From Thermomonas sp. (lineage in GTDB: Bacteria > Pseudomonadota > Gammaproteobacteria > Xanthomonadales > Xanthomonadaceae), in NCBI GenBank assembly GCA_024711415.1, contig JANJSW010000072.1, forward strand, positions 1 to 10,357: a stretch of 10,357 bases of DNA. The letters run 5' to 3'. Position numbers and translations under genes: made by a program. How positions within the stretch are numbered: the first letter of the stretch is position 1; every line of letters starts with the position of its first letter. Of the stretch, positions 1 through 7,676 are shown piece after piece. Under the pieces are notes generated by a model. That model was not told the DNA's origin, made no database searches, and saw only the letters and a list, made by a program, of their open reading frames with translations.

Positions 1-438
1 ACGGTGCAGTTCATAGACCGCGGGCACGATATGCGCGCGGTCGAAGCGCGGCGCGCCCCAGTCGCGCCAGCCGAGATAGCGCCCGCAGTCGGCATCGATG
101 AAGTGCTGGCGGCGCAGACCGTCCACCACCGGCTTCTGCCACACCGTGAACGCCGCGCCGGGCGCGGTCGGCGCCATCACCTGGGTCGCCCGACCACCTT
201 CCACCGCGCGCGCGAACACCGACAGCGACGCCGCGATCGGCGTGGCGGTGGTGGCGGTGCAGCGTTGCTGCGGGGCGAACCACTGCGGGTTGAGCGCGCG
301 GTCCGCCTCGGCGTGCCAGACCAGCAGGGCGCCGGTGAGCCCCAGCAGCGCGAACCACGCCCCCAGCGCGAGCGCCACCCAGCGATGCAGGCGTATCGCC
401 AGCGGGCGCAGCCACGGCCGGGAGCCCGCCTGGCTCAT
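1..438 (-). CDS. PepSY-associated transmembrane protein, N-terminal part (siderophore-uptake partner)
   Basis: This is the first 146 codons of a minus-strand gene that leaves the window at base 1. The N terminus reads RLHRWVALALGAWFALLGL (residues 16-34) and continues through a membrane helix to about residue 41, ending LLVWHAEAD. His18 before and His42 after the helix are typical of the PepSY-associated TM family (PiuB/FoxB type). A soluble periplasmic stretch follows, and the visible part ends in YELHR, where family members enter their next membrane segment. Full-length relatives are usually about 370-500 residues. Family knowledge: such proteins sit in the inner membrane beside siderophore receptors, and some, such as FoxB, help reduce or import ferric siderophores. 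The ATG overlaps the receptor's stop codon (ATGA) and has no clear Shine-Dalgarno sequence, so translation is probably coupled to the receptor and under the same promoter. The role in iron reduction is inferred. Confidence 0.85.
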   Translation of the reverse strand, partial: MSQAGSRPWLRPLAIRLHRWVALALGAWFALLGLTGALLVWHAEADRALNPQWFAPQQRCTATTATPIAASLSVFARAVEGGRATQVMAPTAPGAAFTVWQKPVVDGLRRQHFIDADCGRYLGWRDWGAPRFDRAHIVPAVYELHR

Positions 439-2621
439 TCGAACGTGCGTTTCCAGCTCAGCATGTAGGCACGGCCGCGACCGGCGAAGTAGTCCTCGTT
501 GCTGCCGCCCGGATTGGCCTGCGGGAAGTAGCCGATGTACTGGCGGTCGAACAGGTTCTCGATGCCCAGGCCGAACTCGCCCCAGCGCGTGGCGTGGGTC
601 ACGCCCAGGTCCGCGATGGTGTAGCCGTCAAAGTGTTCCTCCAGCCGCGCGGTGCCGGCGAAGCGACCTTCGTTGATGTCGCGCGAGGCGAAATGCGATG
701 CCTGCAGGCGCACCGCGGTTCGCGCCGAGACCGCCCAGCGCGCCGCCGCGACGAACTTGTCCGGCCCCTGCGAGCGCGACCCGAGCGCGACATCCAGCGG
801 AGCACCTTCGGCGATCGCGGTCTTGCCGCGCGTGGTCGCGTAGGTCGCGTTCAACGTCCAGTCGTCGTGCGGGCGCAGTTCCCCGGCGAATTCCACGCCC
901 TTGACCCGCACCGGCACGCGCACCACCGAGCCGATGCCGTTGGACACGCGCACCTGGCTGCCCAGCTCGCTGCGCGAATCGTAGGCCGAGGCGGTGAAGC
1001 TGCCGAGGTTGCCGGTCCAGGTCACCCCAACCTCGCGGTTGTCGGTCACGATCGGCTGCAGGTCGACCAGGCTGTCCACCGACTGGCCGTCGCGGTTCAC
1101 CGCGCGCAGCACCAGGCCCACGTCCGCCAGGCCGAAGCCCGCGTTGTAGGCGGCGAACAGCGACCAGCCGTCGGCGAAGCTCCACACGCCGCCAAGATTG
1201 GTCACCCACTGCGAGAACGAACGCTCGCCGCCCTGCACCTCGCGCGAGCCGTAGGTGGCCAGGGTGCGGTAGGTATCCACGCGCAGCGTCGCGTCCTCGC
1301 GGCGCGCGCCGCCGCGGATGGTGAACGGGCCTGCCTCGTATTCCAGCTGCGCGAACGGCGCCAGGCTGCGGAAATCCAGCTCCGGCACCCAGGTGCGGCC
1401 GGTCAGCGCCAACTGCTGGCGAGACTTGTCCGACAGCCAGTCCAGACCGACGGTCAGCTCCAGCCCTTCCGTCCACAGGTCCGGGCGCACCCAGCTGGTG
1501 CGCAGGCCGGCCTTGTCGGCGACGATTTCCGACTGGTCCAGCAGGGTGCCGGCCGGGGCGATGGCCGGGTCCTGGAAATTCGCGAAGTAGCCGGCACCGT
1601 AGGTCGCGGAGAAGTCCTGCTTGTACACCTGCACGCTGGCCACGCCGCCGGCGAGATCGGCATGCGACCAGTCCGCCGACAGCGTCCGCACCGAATTGCG
1701 CGGCGGGTTGCCGAGCGGCGCGCCGCGCGCGGCCGAGGTCGGCAACCCGTGGCTGCGGCCGCCGAGCACGCGCACCCAGTCGCCGTCGCCTTCCAGCTGA
1801 TAGCGGTTGGCCGACACCTGCAGGCGCTGCTCGCCGCTGATGTCGTAGCCGAGCTTGGCGAAGAAGTCGCTGCCGGTGGAATCCTGGGTGTCGCCTTGCG
1901 TGCCTTCGATACCCAGGCGCCTGCCGTCGCCATCGACGCCGACGCCGCGCCGGGTTGCACCCAGGTACAGCAGCGCGTCGAAACGGCCGCGCTTGTGTTC
2001 AAGCATGTAGCCGGTCTTCCACAGCTGGTCGTCGCTGCGGAACTGGGTGCCGAACTTGGCATCGACCGTGTGGCGCGTGCCTTCCTCGCGCGGCGTGCGC
2101 GAGATGTAGTTGATGATGCCGCCAGTGGCGCCCAGGCCCTGCACCGCGGAGGCGCCGCTGACCACTTCGATCCGTTCGATCACTGACGGATCGGCGAAGT
2201 AGCCCTCGCGCGCGCCGGAGCGCAGCGGGTTGGTCTGCGGCACGCCGTCGAACAGGATCAGCGGCGCGCGGCCGCGCATCGATTCACCGAAGCTGGTCAT
2301 CTTCTGCCGCGACGGCGCATAGCCCGGCACCTGGCTGGCCAGCACCTGGCTGAGGTCTTCGCTGACCACCAGCTGCTCGTCCATTTCGCTGCGCGTGACC
2401 ACGCTGACCGCGCCCGGGATCTTGTCAATCGCCTTGCTGCCGCGGGTGGCGGTGACGATCACCGAATCGAGGGTGCGCGCGGTCTGGTCCGGCGGCGGAA
2501 CGGGTTGCGTATCGCTGCCGTCAGCGGGCAACGGGCCCGCCTGCCGGGCCACGGCGGTGGGTGCAGGCAGTGCGAGGATCACGCCCAGTGCGAGCGCGAT
2601 CGGTGTTCGATTCAGATCCAT
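435..2621 (-). CDS. TonB-dependent outer-membrane receptor (probable ferric siderophore)
   Basis: This 728-residue protein is of normal length for the family. Residues 1-25 form a signal peptide (hydrophobic ALALGVILALPAP, likely cut after AVA). A TonB-box-like LDSVIVTATR lies at 51-60, the plug domain at about 60-175 (MRGR...LILFDGVP, then VIERIEVVSGASAVQGLGAT), and the rest is a 22-strand barrel. The plug resembles hydroxamate-type receptors such as IutA, but the ligand cannot be read from sequence. The chain ends WKRTFE, so the usual terminal aromatic residue is followed by one extra Glu. I chose the ATG at 2621: it follows GGGAA at suitable spacing and starts the signal peptide. An in-frame ATG at 2666 would add 15 residues with no ribosome binding site. 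The gene is preceded by a Fur-box-like promoter and overlaps the PepSY gene, so iron repression of both is likely. Substrate class is inference. Confidence 0.95.
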   Translation of the reverse strand: MDLNRTPIALALGVILALPAPTAVARQAGPLPADGSDTQPVPPPDQTARTLDSVIVTATRGSKAIDKIPGAVSVVTRSEMDEQLVVSEDLSQVLASQVPGYAPSRQKMTSFGESMRGRAPLILFDGVPQTNPLRSGAREGYFADPSVIERIEVVSGASAVQGLGATGGIINYISRTPREEGTRHTVDAKFGTQFRSDDQLWKTGYMLEHKRGRFDALLYLGATRRGVGVDGDGRRLGIEGTQGDTQDSTGSDFFAKLGYDISGEQRLQVSANRYQLEGDGDWVRVLGGRSHGLPTSAARGAPLGNPPRNSVRTLSADWSHADLAGGVASVQVYKQDFSATYGAGYFANFQDPAIAPAGTLLDQSEIVADKAGLRTSWVRPDLWTEGLELTVGLDWLSDKSRQQLALTGRTWVPELDFRSLAPFAQLEYEAGPFTIRGGARREDATLRVDTYRTLATYGSREVQGGERSFSQWVTNLGGVWSFADGWSLFAAYNAGFGLADVGLVLRAVNRDGQSVDSLVDLQPIVTDNREVGVTWTGNLGSFTASAYDSRSELGSQVRVSNGIGSVVRVPVRVKGVEFAGELRPHDDWTLNATYATTRGKTAIAEGAPLDVALGSRSQGPDKFVAAARWAVSARTAVRLQASHFASRDINEGRFAGTARLEEHFDGYTIADLGVTHATRWGEFGLGIENLFDRQYIGYFPQANPGGSNEDYFAGRGRAYMLSWKRTFE

Positions 2622-2705
2622 GGTGATTCCCGATAGAAGCGCCGGCGCCCATCCAGTGCATGTCATCGCATGCAGGAGGCGTCGGCCGAAGAGCGCAGGT
2701 CGGAC

Positions 2706-2734
2706 ATGTTAATGATATTCATTCCCATTATCAA
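2706..2734 (-). promoter_or_regulatory. Promoter with overlapping Fur box upstream of the TonB receptor
   Basis: On the minus strand, TTGATA (2734-2729) and TAACAT (2711-2706) are separated by 17 bases, giving plausible -35 and -10 boxes. The same stretch contains an AT-rich imperfect palindrome, TGATAATGG...ATATCATTA, close to the Fur consensus GATAATGATAATCATTATC. It stands out sharply in GC-rich DNA. Fur with iron bound here would cover both boxes. The predicted transcript would start near 2699, leaving a leader of about 77 bases before the receptor ATG. Fur binding is inferred from the motif. Confidence 0.8.
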
Positions 2735-2825
2735 TAACGGAGTACGAACCGACGGACACGGCACCAGATCAACGGTGCGGTGCAGCGGGCGCGCTCGGCA
2801 GAACCTTGCCAGCCGGCAACTCGCG

Positions 2826-3440
2826 TTATCCCGCCGGCCATCCCCGCGCCTGCAACGCCAACCAGCACAACCCCACTGTCGTCGCATCCCCCAGCGCGCT
2901 GTGCCGCTCCACCATCGGCACGCCCAGCTTTTCCGCGATGTGGGCGAAGTCCAGGTTTACCGGGGCGTTGGGGCGCTGGCGGCGCTGGTGCCGGGCGACT
3001 TCATCGCCGAGATCCACCACCGGATTGGGCAGCTCGAAGCCGGTCAGCGCGCGCACGTGCGGGCGCAGCATGTCGAGGTCGAAGCCCAGGTAGTAGCCCA
3101 GCAGGCGGCGGCTGCCCAGCCAGTGCAGGAACTCGCGCACCACGTCCGTCACCTGTTCGCCTTCGCTGGCTTCGTCGGGGGTGATGCGGTGGTGGCGGAT
3201 GGATTCGATGCCGAACGCGCGCGCGGTGTGGACGCGGCGTTCGAAGCGCTCCGACAGGCAGACGCGGCCGTCGCGCACGGGCACCGCGGCCAGGCTGAGG
3301 ATGTGATCGCGGGTGGGGTCCAGGCCGGTGGTTTCCAGGTCCAGGCTGACCCATTCGCCGGCCGGCGGCGGTTGCCACAGCGCGGCCCATTCGCCGCCGG
3401 CATGGCGCCTGCGCAACCACCAGCGGGGCAGCGGCACCAT
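2826..3440 (-). CDS. DnaQ-like DEDDh 3'-5' exonuclease
   Basis: This 204-residue protein is a stand-alone exonuclease of the DNA polymerase III epsilon type. The catalytic set is visible: Exo I SLDLETTGLDP with Asp34 and Glu36; Exo II GYYLGFDLDML with Asp121; Exo III ERHSALGDA with His180 and Asp185. A DEDDh enzyme removes nucleotides from 3' ends of DNA or RNA with two metal ions. It has no polymerase-binding or helicase domain, and the 30 residues before Exo I are basic and Trp-rich. The ATG lies one base after the stop of the upstream DUF294 gene (TGA-G-ATG), so translation is almost certainly coupled. The true dnaQ is normally near rnhA, which is absent here, so this is more likely a paralogue acting with its neighbour. 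The substrate is unknown. Confidence 0.9.
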   Translation of the reverse strand: MVPLPRWWLRRRHAGGEWAALWQPPPAGEWVSLDLETTGLDPTRDHILSLAAVPVRDGRVCLSERFERRVHTARAFGIESIRHHRITPDEASEGEQVTDVVREFLHWLGSRRLLGYYLGFDLDMLRPHVRALTGFELPNPVVDLGDEVARHQRRQRPNAPVNLDFAHIAEKLGVPMVERHSALGDATTVGLCWLALQARGWPAG

Positions 3441-3441
3441 C

Positions 3442-5259
3442 TCAGTCGCCCAGGTGGAAGGCGATGCGCAGATGCTGCTGGAACGCCTTGACCACGCGCA
3501 GCGCGTCGCGCAGCAGGTCGCGGTCCAGCCGGCGCAGCGTTTCGGGACGCAGGTGGTTGCCCGGCGTTTCGCCGGCGTCCAGCGCAGCCAGCTGCGCGTC
3601 CAGCCGCATCCGCTGCAGCACCGACAGGGTCTGGGCGAGGTCGCGCCCCAGCGACGCGTCCAGCGCGCCAACCTGCACCAGCGCCTCGCAGCGGACGAAG
3701 CTGTTGCGCTGGCCGATGCCGCGCCGCAGCGCCAGGCAACGCAGCCCGTGCACGATCGGGAAGATGCCGCCGCGCTTGATGTCCAGCCCGCGCTCGTCCT
3801 GCCGCAGCTGGCCGAAGAACGACAGCGGGTTGTCGAACTGCAGCGCCGCACGCGCCATCGCGTGCAGCAGGCGCTCGTCGCCGCCCAGTGCCTGCAGCTG
3901 CGCGTCCAGCGGCGCGAACAGCGCGACGTCCCCGGCCACCGGCCGCGCATCCAGGGTGATCGACAGCGCCATCGCCGCCTGCGCGTCGTAGTTCGACCGC
4001 CAGCCCTGCAGGCGCGCGCGCCACTGCGCCGCGCCCATGCGCCAGTGCGGGTTGGACACCATCACCCCGCCGGGACAGGGCGGGTAGCCAATCTCGCCCA
4101 GCGCGCGGCTGAAGCCGACCATCGCCGCTTCCAGCGCCGTGTCGTCGCAGCCGTCGGCCACCACCAGCGCGTTGTCCTGGTCGGTGCGCAGCAGCTGCTC
4201 GCGGCGGCCCTCGCTGCCCAGCACCAGCAGGCAGGCCTGGCGCTGCAGCGCCGGCGGCAGCAGCAGTTCGTACAGGCGCGCCATGATCCGGCTGTTGAGC
4301 GCGCTGACCAGTTCCATCAGCGCCGGCATGCGCACGCCCTGCGCGTGCAGGGTGCGCACCAGCCGGTGGATGCCGCGCGCGGCTTCGGCCACTTCCGCAA
4401 CGCTGCGCGCGCGCGCCAGACGCAGGGTGATGAGGTGGGAATGGCTGGCGTAGTGCGCCAGTACTTCGGCCATGCCGAGCGTGCCGACGATGGCGTCGCC
4501 TTCGCGCACCGCGACCCGTTCGATGCGGCTTTCGGCCATCGTGGTCAGCGCCTGGAACAGCACGTCGGTGGTCTGCTGCGCCACCAGCGGCCGGCTGGCC
4601 AGCGGCCCCACCGGCGCGTCCAGCGGCGCGCGCGCGCGGGTCAGCGCGTCCAGCAGGTCGGTGCGGGTGACCACGCCGGGCTCGGGATGCGCGGGGTCGT
4701 CCACCAGCAGGCAGTCCACCCGCTCCTCGCGCAGCCGCGCGCTGGCCTCCGCGATACCCATCGTTGCCGGCACCCGCACCGCCGGCGCCAGTTCCGCGGC
4801 GCCGACCGGGGCGGCCATCAGTTCGGCCAGTTCGGAATCGCGGCCGCGCCGCGCCAGCTGGCCTTTCACCGCCAGCCCCTCCTGGAACCACGCGGCGAAC
4901 GCGGGATAGTCGGCCAGCAGCTGGCGGAACACCGGCGCCGGGATCAGGTAGCTGACCACGTCGGTGTCGGCGCGATAGCTGTGGCGCGCCCGCCCGGCCA
5001 TCACCGCCCAGGCCCCGAACAGGTCGCCGCTGCCGTAGCCGGCGAAGCGCTGCTCGTGGCCGGCCTCATCGAGGTCGAACGCCTGCACCCGCCCCTTGAG
5101 GATTACCACCACCCGCTCGGACGGCGCGCCGCCGCTGATGATGATCTCGCCGCGCGGGTGGAAGCCCATGTCCACCCTGGCGGCCAGGCGCTGGCGGCCG
5201 GCCTCGTCCAGCAGGTCGAACGGCGGCTGGCTCAGGTCCAGCCCAGGCAGGCTCTCCAT
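3442..5259 (-). CDS. cNMP-binding / CBS / DUF294 nucleotidyltransferase-like protein
   Basis: This 605-residue multidomain regulator has, in order: a cyclic-nucleotide-binding-like domain (about 10-125, with GYGSGDLFGAWAVMAG at 74-89); a CBS pair (about 155-275); a DUF294 nucleotidyltransferase-like domain with GSEGRREQ starting at 348 followed by Asp360 and Asp362 (the GS...DxD signature shared with GlnD/GlnE-type enzymes); and the DUF294 C-terminal helical domain (about 465-600). It is predicted to be cytoplasmic, with no signal peptide or membrane helix. The acidic residues needed for metal binding are present, so nucleotidyl transfer is possible, but the target is unknown for the family. 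The ATG at 5259 has a perfect AGGAGG seven bases upstream, which decides the start. The open frame continues to about 5877, but that extension is Arg/Pro-rich antisense of the M13 gene. It is coupled to the downstream exonuclease. As I recall, in other gammaproteobacteria this pair is often found near acetate-permease genes; none is visible here. Confidence 0.92.
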   Translation of the reverse strand: MESLPGLDLSQPPFDLLDEAGRQRLAARVDMGFHPRGEIIISGGAPSERVVVILKGRVQAFDLDEAGHEQRFAGYGSGDLFGAWAVMAGRARHSYRADTDVVSYLIPAPVFRQLLADYPAFAAWFQEGLAVKGQLARRGRDSELAELMAAPVGAAELAPAVRVPATMGIAEASARLREERVDCLLVDDPAHPEPGVVTRTDLLDALTRARAPLDAPVGPLASRPLVAQQTTDVLFQALTTMAESRIERVAVREGDAIVGTLGMAEVLAHYASHSHLITLRLARARSVAEVAEAARGIHRLVRTLHAQGVRMPALMELVSALNSRIMARLYELLLPPALQRQACLLVLGSEGRREQLLRTDQDNALVVADGCDDTALEAAMVGFSRALGEIGYPPCPGGVMVSNPHWRMGAAQWRARLQGWRSNYDAQAAMALSITLDARPVAGDVALFAPLDAQLQALGGDERLLHAMARAALQFDNPLSFFGQLRQDERGLDIKRGGIFPIVHGLRCLALRRGIGQRNSFVRCEALVQVGALDASLGRDLAQTLSVLQRMRLDAQLAALDAGETPGNHLRPETLRRLDRDLLRDALRVVKAFQQHLRIAFHLGD

Positions 5260-5266
5260 GCTCGCG

Positions 5267-5272
5267 CCTCCT
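5267..5272 (-). promoter_or_regulatory. Strong Shine-Dalgarno for the DUF294 protein
   Basis: AGGAGG on the minus strand, seven bases before the ATG at 5259. It settles the start against the much longer open frame that continues upstream. Confidence 0.85.
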
Positions 5273-5292
5273 CGCGCGGCGGCATCATCCCG

Positions 5293-5321
5293 ATCATGGC
5301 AGCGCCGCGCCGGCGCCACAA
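5293..5321 (-). promoter_or_regulatory. Possible promoter of the DUF294-exonuclease operon
   Basis: On the minus strand TTGTGG (5321-5316) and CATGAT (5298-5293) are 17 bases apart, which would start transcription near 5286 and give a leader of about 27 bases containing the AGGAGG. The match to the sigma-70 consensus is only moderate, so this is a candidate only. The rest of the 155-base divergent gap shows no clear promoter for the M13 gene. Confidence 0.35.
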
Positions 5322-5414
5322 CGCGACCTTCGGCGCAGCCGGCTGACTTCCTGCACATGCCCGTGCGGCGGATCGGCGCAGGATAGGCAGGCATTTCCCT
5401 CGAGGCCTGCCCCC

Positions 5415-7535
5415 ATGCACACCCGATCCTTCCGTCGCGCGCCGCTGGCGCTGGCCCTGCTGTGCGCCTTCGCCGGCGCCACCCTGTCCGCCTGCAAGCC
5501 GGCCGCCGACGACGCCCCGAAAGCCGCCGCGGCCGCCACCGCCAGCGCGCCGGCCGCCACCGGCGTGGGCATCGACCTGGCCGGCATCGACAAGTCGGTG
5601 GCGCCGGGCGACGACTTCTACGCCTATGCCAACGGCCACTGGCAGAAGACCACCGAGATCCCCGCCGATCGCGCCAGCACCGGCGTGTTCTACACGGTGT
5701 TCGAGAAAGCCGAGAAGCGCCTGGCCGACCTGGTGCAATCGCTGCGCAAGCAGAACCCGGCCGCCGGCACCGACGCGCGTCGGATCGCCGACTACTACGC
5801 CGCCTGGATGGACGAAGCCGGCATCGAGGCGCGCGGCCTGGCGCCGCTGCAGCCGACGCTGGACAAGGTCGACGCAATTGCCGACGGCAAGGCGCTGTCG
5901 GCCTGGCTGGGCGCCGGCCTGCGCGCCGACGTCGATCCGGTCAACGCCACCAACTACTACACCGAGCATCTGTTCGGCCTGTTCGTGGCGGCCGGGCTGG
6001 ATGCGCCGGACAAGAACACCGGCTACCTGCTGCAGGGCGGCCTGGGCATGCCGGACCGCGAGTACTACCTGTCCGCCGACAAGGACATGGCCGCCAACCG
6101 CGCCGCCTACCAGGCCTACATCGCCGCACTGCTCAAGCAGGCCGGCACCGCCGACGCCGACAGGAAGGCGAAGGCGGTGTTCGACCTCGAGATGCAGATC
6201 GCCAACGCGCAGGCCAGCGTGGTGGACACCCAGGACATCCACAAGGCCAACAACCCGTGGCCGCTGGCCGAGTTCGGCAAGCGCGCGCCGGGCATCGACT
6301 GGCCGGCGTTCTTCGATGCGGCGCAGCTGTCCGGGCAGCAGACGCTGATCGCGTGGCAGCCTGATGCGATCAGGAAGCTGTCGGCGCTGGTGGCCAGCGC
6401 GCCGCTGCAGACCTGGAAGGACTACCTGCGCTTCCACGCGCTCAACCGCAGCGCCACCCTGCTGCCCAAGGCGTATGCCGACCTGCGCTTCGGCTTCTAC
6501 GGCACCCAGCTGTCCGGCACCACCCAGCAGCGCGACCGCTGGAAGCGCGCGCTGGCCGCCACCGACGGCGCGCTGGGCGACGCCATCGGCCAGCTGTACG
6601 TGAAGCAGTACTTCCCGGCCAGCTCCAAGGCGCGGGTGGAGGCGATGGTGTCGAACATCCTGGCCGCGTTCCGCGACGGCGTGGACCAGCTGGCGTGGAT
6701 GAGCCCGGAAACCAAACGCCTGGCCAAGCAGAAGGCCGAGACCATGAAGGTCGGCGTGGGCTATCCCGACCGCTGGCGCGACTACTCGCCGCTGGAAGTG
6801 AAGGCCAATGATCCGCTGGGCAATGCGCAGCGCGCCGAACTGGCCGAATACCGCCACCAGCTGGCCAAGCTGGGCAAGGCACCGGACCGCGGCGAGTGGT
6901 GGATGACTCCGCAGACCGTCAACGCGGTGAACCTGCCGCTGCAGAACGCGATGAACTTCCCGGCCGCGATCCTGGAGGCGCCGTTCTTCGACGCCAATGC
7001 AGACGATGCCGCCAACTACGGCGCCATCGGCGCGGTGATCGGCCACGAGGTCAGCCACGGCTTCGACAACCTCGGCGCCGAGTTCGACGCGCAGGGCAGG
7101 CTGCACAACTGGTGGACGCCGGAGGACGCCGCCCACTTCAAGGCCGCGGCCGAACGGCTGGTCAAGCAGTACGACGCCTACGAGGCGCTGCCGGGCCTGC
7201 ACATCAATGGCCGGCAGACGCTGGGCGAGACCATCGCCGACGAGTCCGGCCTGCAGGCGGCCTATGTGGCCTACCACAAGTCGCTGGACGGCAAGCCGGC
7301 GCCGGTGATCGACGGCCTGAGCGGCGACGAGCGCTTCTTCCTCGCCTTCGCCCAGGCCTGGCGCAGCAAGGCGCGCGATGCCGCGCTGCGCTCGCAGGTG
7401 GTGGGCAACGAGCACGCGCCGGGCCAGTGGCGCGCGCTGACCGTGCGCAACATCGACGCCTGGTACGACACCTTCAAGGTGACCGAGGGCCAGAAGCTGT
7501 ACCTGAAGCCGGATCAGCGGGTGAAGATCTGGTAA
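5415..7535 (+). CDS. M13 family (neprilysin-like) zinc metallopeptidase lipoprotein
   Basis: This 706-residue protein has the usual M13 length. The N terminus is a lipoprotein signal with lipobox LSAC (Cys27); Lys28 at +2 predicts outer-membrane sorting by the E. coli rule. An Ala-rich linker follows, then the N-terminal M13 domain (from about residue 58, with the family pattern PGDDFYAYANGHW). The catalytic domain holds the zinc motif HEVSH (His544, Glu545, His548), the third ligand in ETIAD (Glu605, Asp609), and late residues His667 and Arg673 in HAPGQWR that match the neprilysin catalytic His and Arg. It ends RVKIW with the typical terminal Trp. It should cut small peptides in the periplasm or at the cell surface. 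The usual substrate-binding NAYY is NAVN here (503-506). The ATG is supported by GAGG nine bases upstream and by the signal sequence. It stands alone, divergent from the DUF294 gene, and ends at a strong terminator. Confidence 0.96.
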   Translation: MHTRSFRRAPLALALLCAFAGATLSACKPAADDAPKAAAAATASAPAATGVGIDLAGIDKSVAPGDDFYAYANGHWQKTTEIPADRASTGVFYTVFEKAEKRLADLVQSLRKQNPAAGTDARRIADYYAAWMDEAGIEARGLAPLQPTLDKVDAIADGKALSAWLGAGLRADVDPVNATNYYTEHLFGLFVAAGLDAPDKNTGYLLQGGLGMPDREYYLSADKDMAANRAAYQAYIAALLKQAGTADADRKAKAVFDLEMQIANAQASVVDTQDIHKANNPWPLAEFGKRAPGIDWPAFFDAAQLSGQQTLIAWQPDAIRKLSALVASAPLQTWKDYLRFHALNRSATLLPKAYADLRFGFYGTQLSGTTQQRDRWKRALAATDGALGDAIGQLYVKQYFPASSKARVEAMVSNILAAFRDGVDQLAWMSPETKRLAKQKAETMKVGVGYPDRWRDYSPLEVKANDPLGNAQRAELAEYRHQLAKLGKAPDRGEWWMTPQTVNAVNLPLQNAMNFPAAILEAPFFDANADDAANYGAIGAVIGHEVSHGFDNLGAEFDAQGRLHNWWTPEDAAHFKAAAERLVKQYDAYEALPGLHINGRQTLGETIADESGLQAAYVAYHKSLDGKPAPVIDGLSGDERFFLAFAQAWRSKARDAALRSQVVGNEHAPGQWRALTVRNIDAWYDTFKVTEGQKLYLKPDQRVKIW

Positions 7536-7572
7536 TTGCAGGAACCGGCGCAGCTCCACGGCGCCCCGCAGC

Positions 7573-7599
7573 AAAAACGCCGGCAATGCCGGCGTTTTT
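7573..7599 (+). terminator. Rho-independent terminator of the M13 peptidase gene
   Basis: Perfect 12-bp stem (AAAAACGCCGGC at 7573-7584 with GCCGGCGTTTTT at 7588-7599) and a three-base loop, 37 bases after the peptidase stop. The T run on the plus strand and the A run on the other side make it potentially bidirectional. Confidence 0.9.
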
Positions 7600-7628
7600 G
7601 TTGGACCCCCGTGGGCGCGCGCGCATAA

Positions 7629-7655
7629 AAAAACCCGGCGCAAGGCCGGGTTTTT
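7629..7655 (-). terminator. Rho-independent terminator of the cold-shock gene
   Basis: Perfect 11-bp stem (AAAAACCCGGC at 7629-7639 with GCCGGGTTTTT at 7645-7655) and a five-base loop, 21 bases past the cold-shock stop. On the minus strand the stem is followed by a run of seven T (7633-7627). It can also work for plus-strand transcripts as a back-up to the first terminator. Confidence 0.88.
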
Positions 7656-7676
7656 CGAATCACGCTTGGGCGTGGC

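Noticed and set aside
2622..2722. A short leader peptide or longer receptor start within and after the Fur box (ATGs at 2722, 2708 and 2666, one overlapping in ATGA fashion).
   Set aside because: The first two ATGs lie at or before the predicted -10 box and would not be transcribed; the ATG at 2666 has no ribosome binding site and precedes no signal peptide start.
2806..2819. Small perfect hairpin (TTGCC-AGCC-GGCAA) just after the exonuclease stop as a terminator, with a second one (GCACC...GGTGC) at 2761-2778.
   Set aside because: Stems of only five pairs and no T run on the minus strand; too weak to call.
3313..5346. A 677-codon plus-strand open frame opposite the DUF294 gene.
   Set aside because: The Gln/Arg/His/Ala-rich translation is typical of an antisense shadow; the real gene on the other strand has recognisable domains and a perfect Shine-Dalgarno sequence.
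5260..5877. N-terminal extension of the DUF294 protein by about 206 residues.
   Set aside because: The extension is Arg/Pro-rich, lies inside the M13 gene on the other strand, and the ATG at 5259 has AGGAGG at ideal spacing.
5232..7643. An 803-codon open frame on the minus strand opposite the M13 peptidase.
   Set aside because: It is antisense to a gene with clear catalytic motifs, its predicted product is low-complexity (Gly/Arg/Leu/Val-rich) with no recognisable domain, and it runs across the terminatorless divergent gap. Long shadow frames are expected at this GC content.
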